Below are positions 1 to 8,674 of a stretch of DNA of 64,000 bases, piece after piece. Position numbers and translations under genes: made by a program. Each line of letters starts with the position of its first letter. The first letter of the stretch is position 1. A model generated the notes under the pieces. That model worked only from the letters and a program-made list of their open reading frames with translations. It did not search any database and was not told where the DNA came from. Origin of the DNA: Glaciihabitans sp. (lineage in GTDB: Bacteria; Actinomycetota; Actinomycetes; Actinomycetales; Microbacteriaceae); contig JAODBD010000003.1 in the NCBI GenBank assembly GCA_025463785.1, positions 434,001-498,000 on the forward strand, written 5' to 3'.

Positions 1-14
1 GAGCCGCGCGTCTT

Positions 15-104
15 CTGCGCGTAACTCATGCCGAGCGGAGGTCGAGCCGCGCGACACGCCGCGTGCGGGGTGTGTCCACCCTGCCCAGCATGAGTTACGC
101 GCAG
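15..104. repeat. 16-bp perfect inverted repeat with 58-bp spacer
   Basis: CTGCGCGTAACTCATG at 15-30 is repeated as its exact reverse complement at 89-104. The 10-mer GAGCCGCGCG also occurs twice as a direct repeat (1-10 and 44-53). No gene lies between the arms. The arms could be the ends of a small element or a regulatory site; the window edge prevents seeing what lies to the left. Confidence 0.6.
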
Positions 105-145
105 GGGGACAGGGGGACAGGGGGACGGGGGACAGGGGGCAGGGC
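103..145. repeat. G-run tandem repeat (AGGGGGAC units)
   Basis: Roughly five imperfect copies of an 8-nt unit AGGGGGAC follow directly after the right arm of the inverted repeat. The plus strand has at least five runs of five G, so it can form a G-quadruplex in principle. The remaining sequence up to the first gene (about 146-285) is G-rich and shows no convincing coding region. Confidence 0.6.
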
Positions 146-285
146 AGGGAGCTGGGAGAGCAGGCGCAGGGGGGCACGCGGGGGCGGCCGGGCAGGCGGA
201 GTGGGCCGGATGGGTTTTGGGATTCACCAGCGAGCCCCAGACGGCTCATAGGAATGACATAGGGTCGCGGCTTTAGCTAGCCGAC

Positions 286-1542
286 ATGAAAACACCGACC
301 GAACAACTCGCCCTTGAGGTCGTAGTCCCCGTCTATAACGAGCAGGAGCTGCTCGAGACGAGCATCCGCACCCTGCACGCGTATCTGACCGCGGAGTTGG
401 ATGTCCCGTGGTTGATCACCATTGCCGACAACGCGAGCACGGATGCCACCCTCGACATCGCGACGCTCCTCACCTACGACCTCGATCAGGTCGCAATCCT
501 GCACCTCGACGAGAGGGGCCGCGGCCGCGCACTCAAGCGCGCCTGGCTGGCGTCGACGGCGCAGGTCGTTGCGTACGTCGATGTCGATCTCTCGACCGAC
601 CTCCGCGCACTGCCTCCCCTGATCGCGCCGCTGCTGTCCGGCCACTCAGACGTCGCGATCGGAACTCGACTCGCCGCATCCTCCCGCGTTACGCGCGGCG
701 GCAAACGCGAATTCATTTCTCGCTCATACAACTTCCTGCTGCGGCGCACCATGGGCGCAGGCTTCACCGATGCCCAGTGCGGCTTCAAGGCAATGCGAAC
801 GGATGTCGCCGCCCGGCTTCTCCCCCTCGTCGAGGACACCGGCTGGTTCTTCGATACCGAGCTGCTGATCCTGGCGGAGCGAAGCGGGCTTCGCATCCAC
901 GAGGTTCCGGTGGACTGGGTGGATGACCCGGACAGCCGGGTCGACATCCTCTCGACAGCGACGGACGACCTGAAGGGCATGGTTCGTGTCACGCGCGGAC
1001 TGCTGTCCGGGCGCATCCCCGTCGACCGTCTGTACGCGGAGTTCGGCCGACGGCCGTTCGCGCCGCCACAGCCGCCGTCGTTCTTCGGGCAAGTTGTGCG
1101 GTTCGCGGCCGTGGGAGTTCTGTCAACGGCGGCCTATGCGCTGTTGTACCTCCTGTTCCAAAGCGTGATGACCGGGTTTGCGGCGAACTTCCTCGCGCTG
1201 CTGCTGACGGCCGTCGCGAATACGGCCGCGAACCGTCGATTCACGTTCGGCCTGCGGGGACGTGCCAGGGTCGCGACGCATCAATTCCAGGGCCTCATCG
1301 TCTTTGGGATCGCCTGGCTGATCACGAGCGGGTCGCTGCTTGAACTGCACGCCATCAATCCCCAGGCAAGTGCGGGCACCGAGCTGATCGTGCTCACCTT
1401 CGCGAATCTTCTTGCCACGGTGTTGCGGTTTGTCCTGCTGCGGGTGTGGGTGTTCCGGAGCGAGCGACGTGCGGCGCCCGAGGCCGAACCAGCCGACGCA
1501 CCAGTTGCCTATCCTGCTCTGGAGAAGGTGAGCGTCTCATGA
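286..1542 (+). CDS. bifunctional GT2 glycosyltransferase / GtrA-like membrane protein
   Basis: The 418-aa protein has an N-terminal GT-A domain (about residues 10-240) that opens with VVVPVYNEQELL and carries a DVDLSTD acidic motif near residue 106, as in dolichol/polyprenyl-phosphate sugar synthases. A C-terminal region of about four membrane segments (about 262-395) matches the GtrA family, thought to flip or present lipid-linked sugars. Family knowledge suggests it makes a polyprenyl-phosphate sugar in the membrane. Its stop overlaps the start of the next gene (ATGA), and the pairing resembles Bacillus ykcC-ykcB: donor synthesis followed by transfer. The glycan target is unknown. No strong Shine-Dalgarno precedes the ATG; a TTAGCT box seven bases upstream hints at a leaderless start. 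Confidence 0.88.
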   Translation: MKTPTEQLALEVVVPVYNEQELLETSIRTLHAYLTAELDVPWLITIADNASTDATLDIATLLTYDLDQVAILHLDERGRGRALKRAWLASTAQVVAYVDVDLSTDLRALPPLIAPLLSGHSDVAIGTRLAASSRVTRGGKREFISRSYNFLLRRTMGAGFTDAQCGFKAMRTDVAARLLPLVEDTGWFFDTELLILAERSGLRIHEVPVDWVDDPDSRVDILSTATDDLKGMVRVTRGLLSGRIPVDRLYAEFGRRPFAPPQPPSFFGQVVRFAAVGVLSTAAYALLYLLFQSVMTGFAANFLALLLTAVANTAANRRFTFGLRGRARVATHQFQGLIVFGIAWLITSGSLLELHAINPQASAGTELIVLTFANLLATVLRFVLLRVWVFRSERRAAPEAEPADAPVAYPALEKVSVS

Positions 1543-3512
1543 CCACGTCGACACTGCCGCTGCGCGGCGAGTCGCGCACGGGCGCGCCGACCTGGGCACG
1601 ACGCCTCCTATTCGGGTCGGCGACAACCGCGCGCTGGGAGCGCCCCGCCTTCCTCGGCCTGCTCGCTGTCACGGCCATCCTGTATCTCTGGAATCTGAGC
1701 GAAAGCGGATGGGCCAACTCCTTCTACTCGGCCGCCGTCCAGGCCGGTTCCAGCAACTGGGAAGCCTTCTTCTACGGATCGTCGGATGCCGCCAACTCGA
1801 TCACGGTCGACAAGCCGCCCGCGAGCCTGTGGCTGATGGCGTTGTCCGTTCGAGCGTTCGGGCTCAGCTCGTTCAGCATCCTCCTGCCGGAGGCGCTCAT
1901 GGGCGTTGCGACAGTCGGCGTCCTCTATGCGACCGTTCGGCGCTCGTTCTCGGCTCGCACCGCGTTGCTTGCCGGGGGAGTGCTTGCGCTGACCCCGGTC
2001 GCCGCGCTGATGTTCCGGTTCAATAATCCGGATGCCCTGCTGGTTCTGCTTCTGACTCTGGCGACCTATTTCACGGTTCGCGGCATCCAGTCGGGCAAGC
2101 TGCGCTGGGTTCTCTGGGCCGGCGCAATGATCGGGCTCGGGTTCCTGACCAAGCAGCTGCAGTCATTCGTGATCCTGCCGGCGCTCGCAGGTGTGTACAT
2201 CGCGGCCGCGCCCGGCGGATGGTGGCGCCGCATCTGGCACTCGCTGGCAGCTCTTGGCGCTGTCGTCGTCTCGGCCGGCTGGTGGGTTGCGATCGTCGAG
2301 CTGGTCCCGGCGAGCATGCGGCCATACATCGGAGGTTCGCAGACCAACAGCTTTCTCGAGCTCACCTTCGGCTACAACGGCTTAGGCCGCCTGACGGGCA
2401 GTGAAACCGGTAGCGTGACGGGCGGCGGCGGCGCGACGACCACCGGCGGCCAATGGGGTGCGACGGGCATCCTGCGACTGTTTCAGAATGAGATCGGCGG
2501 CCAGATCACCTGGCTCCTGCCTGCGGCACTCGTGCTCGCCCTTGTCGCCTTCGTCGTGATGCGCGGCGGTCGCAGCGACCTGCGACGCGCAACGCTCATG
2601 CTCTTTACCGCCTGGCTCGCGATCACGGGGCTGACCTTCAGTTTCGCCCAGGGCATCTTCCACGCGTACTACACGGTCGCCCTGGCGCCAGCGATCGCCG
2701 CGGTCGCCGCGATCGGCGCCTCGGTGCTGTGGTCGCGGCGGATGGAAGGGTGGTCGCGCATCATCTCGGCTGTTGTCGTCCTCGGAACGGTTACCTGGAG
2801 CTACATCCTGCTCAGCGAAGCGAGCACCTGGCTGCCGTGGCTGGGGCCGGTCGTGCTTGTGCTCGGCCTGGTTGCGGCCGTGCTCCTCCTCCTGCCGCAG
2901 GGCGGCAAGCGGCTGATGGTGGCAACCCTCGGTGTGACGCTCACGGCCGCGCTCCTCGGCCCGACGGCGTGGACGCTCGACACGGTTCTCACGGCTCACG
3001 GCGGCTCGATCGTGACCGCCGGACCGACCGTCGCGAGCGGAATGGGCGGCGGATTCGGCGGCGGCCGGGGTGGGGGTGCGCCTCCCACCGCGCGTGGCAC
3101 AGCGCCGACGGGCACCCGTGGTGGCTTCGCTGGCAGGACTGGCGGTGGTGGCGCTCGCTCGCTGCTCAATAGCGCGGCGGTCGGGACTGCCCTGTCCAGC
3201 CTGCTGAAGGCGAACGCGACGAAGTACACCTGGGTTGCGGCGGCGGTCGGCTCCGACAGCGCGGCCGGCTACCAACTCGCAACGCAGGAGGCGGTCATGC
3301 CGATCGGCGGTTTCAATGGCAGCGACCCATCGCCGACCCTCGCCGATTTCCAGGCGGATGTCGCCGCCGGCAAGATCCACTACTTCATCGGCGGGACGGT
3401 CGGCCAGTCGAACGGCGGCTCGAGCAACTCGAGCACGATCGCCTCGTGGGTCGAAGCCCACTACACCGCCAAGACCGTGGATGGAGTAACGCTCTACGAC
3501 CTGACCCAGTAA
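1539..3512 (+). CDS. GT39-family (ArnT/YkcB-like) membrane glycosyltransferase
   Basis: This 657-aa polytopic membrane protein has an N-terminal dolichyl-phosphate-mannose/ArnT-type glycosyltransferase core. A first long extracytoplasmic loop contains the acidic and KPP-type motif (DKPPASLW) typical of GT39 enzymes, followed by about a dozen hydrophobic segments. A Gly/Arg-rich linker (GGGFGGGRGGG, about residue 505) leads to a soluble C-terminal domain like that of YkcB-type proteins. The chosen ATG overlaps the upstream stop as ATGA, and an upstream in-frame start would run 31 residues into the previous gene. It should use a polyprenyl-linked sugar, probably made by the upstream protein, to glycosylate an exported acceptor. 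The acceptor cannot be read from sequence. Confidence 0.85.
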   Translation: MTTSTLPLRGESRTGAPTWARRLLFGSATTARWERPAFLGLLAVTAILYLWNLSESGWANSFYSAAVQAGSSNWEAFFYGSSDAANSITVDKPPASLWLMALSVRAFGLSSFSILLPEALMGVATVGVLYATVRRSFSARTALLAGGVLALTPVAALMFRFNNPDALLVLLLTLATYFTVRGIQSGKLRWVLWAGAMIGLGFLTKQLQSFVILPALAGVYIAAAPGGWWRRIWHSLAALGAVVVSAGWWVAIVELVPASMRPYIGGSQTNSFLELTFGYNGLGRLTGSETGSVTGGGGATTTGGQWGATGILRLFQNEIGGQITWLLPAALVLALVAFVVMRGGRSDLRRATLMLFTAWLAITGLTFSFAQGIFHAYYTVALAPAIAAVAAIGASVLWSRRMEGWSRIISAVVVLGTVTWSYILLSEASTWLPWLGPVVLVLGLVAAVLLLLPQGGKRLMVATLGVTLTAALLGPTAWTLDTVLTAHGGSIVTAGPTVASGMGGGFGGGRGGGAPPTARGTAPTGTRGGFAGRTGGGGARSLLNSAAVGTALSSLLKANATKYTWVAAAVGSDSAAGYQLATQEAVMPIGGFNGSDPSPTLADFQADVAAGKIHYFIGGTVGQSNGGSSNSSTIASWVEAHYTAKTVDGVTLYDLTQ

Positions 3513-3537
3513 CCCCTCCCCTCCCCTCCTCCGCCTT

Positions 3538-3575
3538 CCCCGCCCCTCCGCTCCTCGCTCGGGGAGGGGGCGGGG
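3538..3575 (+). terminator. GC-rich hairpin after the glycosyltransferase pair
   Basis: CCCCGCCCCTCC (3538-3549) pairs with GGAGGGGGCGGGG (3563-3575), with one bulged G. It sits 26 bases after the stop of the GT39 gene. There is no U-tract, so if it terminates transcription it is of the tail-less type common in Actinobacteria. Confidence 0.45.
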
Positions 3576-3599
3576 GAGGGGGCTCGCTCGGGGAGGGGG
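3554..3599. repeat. 17-bp direct repeat, G-rich
   Basis: CTCGCTCGGGGAGGGGG occurs at 3554-3570 and again at 3583-3599, embedded in a strongly G-rich plus strand (3561-3606). The first copy forms part of the hairpin above. The tract could adopt G-quadruplexes. No gene is present between 3513 and 3692. Confidence 0.6.
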
Positions 3600-3692
3600 T
3601 GGGGGAGTTGTTCGGAGAGGCTGGCGGGATGTGCTGGTCACCTGACCGTAACCGCGCGGTGCGAGGTCGCCCCCCGCTGCCAGACTGGCGGC

Positions 3693-5002
3693 ATGACAGT
3701 CGGACGGGTGACGGAGGGCGCGGCAGCGCCGTCCACGACCGAGACTCACGGCACGATTGGCCTCCTGCGCGGCGCGTCGATGTATGTGGCCGCCGTGCTC
3801 GGGACCGGCATCCTGGTGCTGCCAGCGCTCGCGGCGCGCGTGGCCGGGCCGGCATCCATTGTGTCCGTTGCGGCAGTTCTGCTGCTCTCGATTCCCCTGG
3901 CTGGCACGTTCGCGGCGCTCGCTTCCCGGTTTCCGGATGCCGGCGGCGTCGCCACCTTCGTGCGGCTGGCACTCGGGCAGACGGCCGCGAGGATGTCCGG
4001 CTACTGGTTCTTCTTCGGCGTGCAGGTCGGCGGCCCCGTCGTCGCCATTCTCGGCGCCCAGTACGTCGTCGGCGCGTTCGGCGGCCCAGGCTGGCTCATC
4101 GTCGTTGTGGGTGTGGTCATCTACATTCCACCGTTCGTCGTCAACAGCTTTGGCCTTCGTGTCTCCGGATCGCTGCAGCTGGTGCTCACTGCGATCCTGC
4201 TGTTCGTCGTCGCCGGTGTCGTTGCGACCTCGCTTCCGGTGGTGCGCCTCGACCGCTTCCACCCCTTCCTTCCGCACGGCTGGGTCGGCGTTGGTGCCGC
4301 GATCAGCCTGTTCGTGTGGGCGTTCGCCGGGTGGGAGGCCGTGACGCACATCGCGGCCGAGTTTAGGAACCCGCGCCGTGTCATCCCCCTTGCCACCGCG
4401 ATCGCTATCGCAACGGTCGGGATCGCGTACCTCGCGCTGCAGTTCGTGACGATCACAGCGCTCGGCCCCAATGCTGGTGCGAGCCCTGTGCCGCTACTCG
4501 ATCTCGTCTCGGTCACGCTTCCGGCCTATGGCGCGTGGATAATCGCGGGGATCGCCCTCATCGTCTCGATGGGCGTTCTGAACGCTTACCTCCCGGCGCT
4601 GTCCAAGCTGGGCGCCTCGCTCGGGCGCGACGGGCACCTCCCGATTTGGATTGCGAAGGGCGCGGAGCGTGGAGCGATTCCCCGTCGTGCGCTGTTCGTA
4701 GCGGGTCTGATCAACCTCGCCTACTTCGTCGGGCTGCTGGTGACGGGCCTCGACCTGACTCCGTTCATCCTCATCCACACAAGCTGCATGGTTGCCGTCT
4801 ACGCGCTCGGGATGCTCGCGGCCGTACGGCTCCTGGAGCGCTGGAGCGCTGGAGCATCGGTTGGTGGATGGCCGTCGTGTCTGTGGTTCTTGTCGGCGGA
4901 CTGCTCGTGCTCGCGGGCGTCCACCTCGTCGTTCCCGCGGCGCTTGCGCTCGTCGCCGTCGCGGTCATGCTCTACAAAAGGAGGACCCGTGTCGTCGTCT
5001 AG
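3693..5002 (+). pseudogene. APC-family amino-acid permease, frameshifted near the 3' end
   Basis: The N-terminal 380 or so codons encode a typical amino acid-polyamine-organocation transporter: a first half-helix LGTGILVLPAL, about ten membrane segments, and a cytoplasmic loop with GRDGHLP. Near 4833-4855 an 8-bp unit is repeated in tandem. Because 8 is not a multiple of 3, the reading frame changes there. In the present frame translation runs on into the downstream cyclase gene. Removing one unit restores a 433-aa permease whose last two membrane helices (WWMAVVSVVLVGG and following) end at the TAG at 5000-5002, just after the cyclase start. The protein as encoded lacks its last helices or is fused to the cyclase. 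A slippage event, or an assembly error in a repeat, explains this best. Confidence 0.72.
4833..4855. repeat. 8-bp tandem repeat (CTGGAGCG) causing a frameshift
   Basis: Copies lie at 4833-4840 and 4841-4848, with seven bases of a third at 4849-4855. Losing one unit brings the permease 5' part into frame with the open downstream frame encoding its last helices. This is a plausible slipped-strand (phase-variable) site. Confidence 0.75.
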
Positions 5003-5663
5003 CAACCGCGTATTCGTCGAACTCAGCCATGTCATCCGTGAGGGGCTGATCACCTATCCGGGTCTGCCCGCACCAACGATCACTCCGCACCTCACGCGCG
5101 AAGACTCGAGAAGCAGGTACGCGCCGGGCACCGAGTTTGCCATGGACATCATCACGATGATCGGCAACACCGGCACCTACCTTGACAGCCCATGGCACCG
5201 CTACGAGGGCGGCACAGACCTCGCCGGGCTCAGGCTCGAGACGCTCGTCGACCTGCCGACCGAGGTGTTTCACCTGCAGGATTCAGCGGAGCGCGGCATC
5301 CCGGCCTCCGCATTCAATGGTCGGGATGTCGCGGGCAAGGCCGTCCTGCTGGCCACCGGCTGGGATCGCCACTTCGACACACCCGCTTACGCGTCCGGCG
5401 CCCCGTACCTGACCGCCGAGGGCGTCGACTACCTCATCGAGCAGGGCGTCGTGCTCGTCGGCATCGACTCGCTCAATATCGACAACACCGAAGGTACAGG
5501 GGAGCGGCCGGCTCATACCCGGTTGCTCGCTGCGGGCATCCACGTCGTCGAACACCTCACGAACCTGGGTAGCCTGCCCGCATCGGGTGCACGGTTCACC
5601 GCGACACCGCCTCGGGTTGAGGGATTCGGCACCTTCCCGGTGCGCGCATACGCACGGATCTAG
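4989..5663 (+). CDS. cyclase-family (kynurenine formamidase-like) metal hydrolase
   Basis: The protein is 224 aa, the usual size for the cyclase family (kynurenine formamidase, isatin hydrolase and relatives). The metal-binding region reads NTGTYLDSPWH around residues 57-67, a form of the HxGTHxDxPxH motif in which the first histidine is Asn and the second is Tyr. The GTG at 4989 is preceded by AAAGGAGGA with good spacing, so it starts here even though an open frame continues upstream from the frameshifted permease. The start overlaps the restored permease stop, so the two genes were probably translated together as a transport and hydrolysis pair. The substrate is unknown; a cyclic amide or N-formyl amino-acid derivative is a reasonable guess. 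Confidence 0.82.
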   Translation: MSSSSNRVFVELSHVIREGLITYPGLPAPTITPHLTREDSRSRYAPGTEFAMDIITMIGNTGTYLDSPWHRYEGGTDLAGLRLETLVDLPTEVFHLQDSAERGIPASAFNGRDVAGKAVLLATGWDRHFDTPAYASGAPYLTAEGVDYLIEQGVVLVGIDSLNIDNTEGTGERPAHTRLLAAGIHVVEHLTNLGSLPASGARFTATPPRVEGFGTFPVRAYARI

Positions 5664-5766
5664 CTCAGGAGGACGTCGAGACTACCCATACGATGCCGCT
5701 CGCGCCGCTTTCTCGGCCAGGAGTCGTAGAGAGCACATAGGAAAGTCGCGGACTTGCGTTAAGTTC

Positions 5767-5795
5767 TTGACCGCAATCGAACCGCGGGGCATGAT
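5767..5795 (+). promoter_or_regulatory. sigma70-type promoter of the ROK regulator, leaderless
   Basis: TTGACC (5767-5772) and CATGAT (5790-5795) are separated by 17 bp. The ATG at 5802 begins seven bases after the -10 box, so transcription should start at the start codon and give a leaderless mRNA. No Shine-Dalgarno is present. Confidence 0.65.
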
Positions 5796-5801
5796 TCGTA
5801 C

Positions 5802-7028
5802 ATGTCCCCTCTCTCGACTGGAACCGGAGCTCTCTCCGATCAACCGGGATCCCAGTCGGCGCTTCGTCTGTCGAACCAGCAGCGGATCATCCGCAGCCTC
5901 CTCGACCAGGGTTCACTGACCCAGGCCGAACTATCTCGACAGACGGGGCTCTCTACCGCGACGGTGTCCAACATCGTGCGCGCGTTACTGGTTCGCGGAC
6001 TCGTCACGACATCTCCGGTGACGAGCTCGGGTCGCAGAGCGGTTGCCGTGAGCTTCGCGGGTACCGATGCGCTGGCCGTGGGTATCGACTTCGGTCGACG
6101 CCACACCCGCATCGTCGTTGCCAGCCTCGCCTACGAGCTCATCGCAGAGGAATCAATTGAGACGGACCTGGATCAGGATGCGCGCGCGCGCCTGGATGCG
6201 GCTGCAACCCTCCTGGCTCATACGCTCGCTACGGCGAAGCGACCGCGCGCATCCGTCCTGGGCGTTGGCGTCGGAATCCCGGGATCAATCGACCTCCGGA
6301 CCGGTACCGCAGCGGAGAGTTCAATCCTTCCCGAATGGGACGGCGTGGGCGAAGCCGCCATCGCCGAGCGCTTGAAACTGCCTGTTTATCTCGAAAATGA
6401 TGCCAACCTCGGCGCGCTCGCCGAGATCACCTGGGGTCCGCACACCGGGTCGACCGACCTTGTGTTTGTGAAGATTGCGACGGGCATCGGTGCCGGTCTC
6501 ATCCTGGGTGGCCAGCCGGTGCGGGGCAGCATCGGCGTGACGGGGGAACTCGGGCACACACCGATTCACGATCACGGATTGCTTTGCACCTGCGGAAACC
6601 GGGGATGTCTCGAGACGGTGGCCTCCACCAGAATCATGCTCGAACTCCTCGAGCGCTCGACCCCGCCGGCCGCGAACACGGGCGACATAGTGCGCAACGC
6701 GTTGGCCGGCGATCGACCAACCCGGCGCGTGATCGAGGACGCGGGACTTGCCGTTGGGCGGTCACTCGCAACCATCGCGAACGTCGTCAACCCGGAGAAA
6801 TTCATCATCGGCGGCCCGCTTGCGGGACTCGGTGAACTCCTGCTCACTCCGATCAGATCCGGCTTCGAGCGCTACGCGATTCCGGTCGTTGCCGAGTCGA
6901 CCATCATCCTCATGTCGTCGCTCGGCGACAAGGCGGAGGCTCTCGGAGCGGCTTCCCTCGTGCTGCTCCGGCCCGAGAGTCACAGTTTCGTGATGGGATC
7001 GATATCTGCTTTTGCGTTCACTAGTTGA
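5802..7028 (+). CDS. ROK-family transcriptional regulator
   Basis: This 408-aa protein has an N-terminal winged helix (about residues 25-80; helix-turn-helix segment TQAELSRQTGLSTATVSNI) and a sugar-kinase-like ROK domain. The ROK signature is present: GELGHTPI followed by the zinc-binding CTCGNRGC cluster around residues 247-275. The N-terminal DNA-binding domain marks it as a repressor rather than a kinase. It lies directly upstream of, and on the same strand as, a monosaccharide ABC importer, so it probably controls that importer in response to the sugar or its phosphate. A second ROK regulator lies at 20506-21702; which of the two is the xylose regulator cannot be decided from sequence alone. 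Confidence 0.9.
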   Translation: MSPLSTGTGALSDQPGSQSALRLSNQQRIIRSLLDQGSLTQAELSRQTGLSTATVSNIVRALLVRGLVTTSPVTSSGRRAVAVSFAGTDALAVGIDFGRRHTRIVVASLAYELIAEESIETDLDQDARARLDAAATLLAHTLATAKRPRASVLGVGVGIPGSIDLRTGTAAESSILPEWDGVGEAAIAERLKLPVYLENDANLGALAEITWGPHTGSTDLVFVKIATGIGAGLILGGQPVRGSIGVTGELGHTPIHDHGLLCTCGNRGCLETVASTRIMLELLERSTPPAANTGDIVRNALAGDRPTRRVIEDAGLAVGRSLATIANVVNPEKFIIGGPLAGLGELLLTPIRSGFERYAIPVVAESTIILMSSLGDKAEALGAASLVLLRPESHSFVMGSISAFAFTS

Positions 7029-7114
7029 CGACAAGCCCTGATCGCGATTGACTGGGTGTCCAGCAGGACAGTTGCACTCCCAGAACCAGGTTCCCCATCG
7101 ACATGGAGGTCGAA

Positions 7115-8674
7115 GTGACTCCGCCCGAAAACGAGTTCGCCACCATCCTCGAGATGAGGTCGATCACGAAGGAGTTTCCGGGTGTCAAGGCACTCGAGAA
7201 CGTGTCGATTCGGGTTGCCGCCGGTGAGATCCACGCGATCTGCGGCGAGAACGGTGCTGGTAAGTCGACTCTGATGAAGGTCCTGTCGGGCGTTTACCCC
7301 TACGGCACCTACACGGGCGAGATCATCTACAAGAATGCACCCGTTCGTTTTCGTGACATTGGCCAGAGCGAGGCCGCCGGAATCGTCATCATTCATCAGG
7401 AACTGGCACTCATTCCGGAACTGTCCATCACCGAGAACATCTTTCTCGGCAACGAACCGCGCAGCAATGGCGTCATCAACTGGGTCGAGGCTCACCGCCG
7501 CGCAATCGAGTTGCTGGCTCGCGTGGGGCTCTCGGATGACCCGGACACCAGGATCAAGAACATCGGCGTCGGCAAGCAGCAACTGGTCGAGATCGCAAAG
7601 GCGCTCAACAAATCGGTGAAGCTGCTGATCCTCGACGAGCCGACTGCGGCGCTGAATGAGGCCGACTCCCAGCACCTGCTTGACCTGATCGTCGGGCTCA
7701 AGGGTCGGGGAATCGCGTCGATCATGATTTCCCACAAGCTGAACGAGATTGAGCAGATTTCCGACTCGATTACCATCCTTCGAGATGGGCGGACGGTCGA
7801 GACACTGAACGTCAAGCGTGACGGAGTCGATGAGGATCGCATCATCCGCGGAATGGTCGGTCGGGTACTCGAACATCGGTTCCCCGAACGCTCGCCGAAT
7901 ATCGGCGAAGTCTTCTTCGAGGTCAAGAACTGGACCGTGCAGCATCCGCTGGCTGCGGAGCGCCTTGTCGTTAAGGATTCGTCCTTCATCGTGCGACGCG
8001 GCGAGGTCGTCGGGTTTGCCGGGCTCATGGGCGCCGGGCGCACAGAGCTCGCGATGAGCATCTTCGGTCGCTCGTACGGCAACTTCATTTCGGGCGCACT
8101 GTTCAAGGACGGCAAGCAGATCCAGGCCCGCACGGTGGCCGAGGCCATCGACAACGGGATCGCTTACGTGAGTGAAGATCGCAAGGCGCTCGGACTCAAC
8201 CTGCTCGATGACATCAAGGACTCGGTCGTCGCCGCCAAGCTCTCGAAGATCACGCACGCATCGGTCATCGATCACGTCGCGGAGCACAAGGTCGCGAATG
8301 AATATCGCACGAGCCTGCGGATCAAGACGCCCAGCGTCGATGAGGGCGTCAACAAGCTCTCAGGCGGAAACCAGCAGAAGGTCGTGCTGGCGAAGTGGCT
8401 GTTCACTGACCCCGACCTGCTGATTCTCGACGAGCCGACCCGCGGGATTGACGTCGGAGCGAAGACCGAGATCTACGGGATCATTCGCGACATCGCCGCG
8501 CAGGGCAAGGGCGTCATCCTGATCTCCTCGGAGTTGCCGGAGCTGCTTGGCGTCTCGGATCGCATCTACACGATCTTCGAGGGAGCGATCACCAACAACA
8601 TCCCGGCCAGCGAGGCGGACCCTGAGACCCTCTTGAAGAGCATGACGTCGGCCAAGAAGAAAGTGACCGTGTAA
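7115..8674 (+). CDS. mmsA: monosaccharide ABC importer ATP-binding protein (MmsA/XylG type)
   Basis: Two fused ABC domains, as in ribose/xylose-type importers. The first has a Walker [10 protein letters not shown] near residue 45 and Walker B LLILDEP near 170. The second has a degenerate P-loop (MGAGRTEL), a canonical LSGGNQQKV signature near 415 and [12 protein letters not shown] near 437. It energises sugar uptake through the permease encoded next. I chose the GTG at 7115 because GGAGG lies five bases before it; an ATG at 7103 has no good ribosome site and would add four residues. The gene overlaps the permease gene by one base (TAATG). Best matches in general knowledge are the Mms/ChvE multiple-monosaccharide and xylose systems; the sugar is not certain. 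Confidence 0.88.
   Translation: MTPPENEFATILEMRSITKEFPGVKALENVSIRVAAGEIHAICGENGAGKSTLMKVLSGVYPYGTYTGEIIYKNAPVRFRDIGQSEAAGIVIIHQELALIPELSITENIFLGNEPRSNGVINWVEAHRRAIELLARVGLSDDPDTRIKNIGVGKQQLVEIAKALNKSVKLLILDEPTAALNEADSQHLLDLIVGLKGRGIASIMISHKLNEIEQISDSITILRDGRTVETLNVKRDGVDEDRIIRGMVGRVLEHRFPERSPNIGEVFFEVKNWTVQHPLAAERLVVKDSSFIVRRGEVVGFAGLMGAGRTELAMSIFGRSYGNFISGALFKDGKQIQARTVAEAIDNGIAYVSEDRKALGLNLLDDIKDSVVAAKLSKITHASVIDHVAEHKVANEYRTSLRIKTPSVDEGVNKLSGGNQQKVVLAKWLFTDPDLLILDEPTRGIDVGAKTEIYGIIRDIAAQGKGVILISSELPELLGVSDRIYTIFEGAITNNIPASEADPETLLKSMTSAKKKVTV

Noticed and set aside
103-145. CRISPR-like short repeats
   Set aside because: The units are contiguous with no spacers. This is a simple tandem G-run repeat. 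No CRISPR array or cas gene was seen anywhere in the window.
63-251. A 62-aa Gly/Arg-rich open frame
   Set aside because: It is simply the translation of the G-run repeats; no ribosome site and no natural protein composition.
2382-4349. A 655-aa open frame on the minus strand
   Set aside because: It lies opposite two well-recognised membrane protein genes and is rich in Arg, Gly, His and Glu with no domain. It is an antisense artefact of high GC content.
3693-5663. A single 656-aa permease-cyclase fusion protein
   Set aside because: The fused stretch between the two domains is Ser/Arg/Cys-rich out-of-frame sequence, the cyclase has its own strong ribosome site and GTG, and removing one 8-bp unit restores the normal permease C-terminus. 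A frameshift is the simpler reading.
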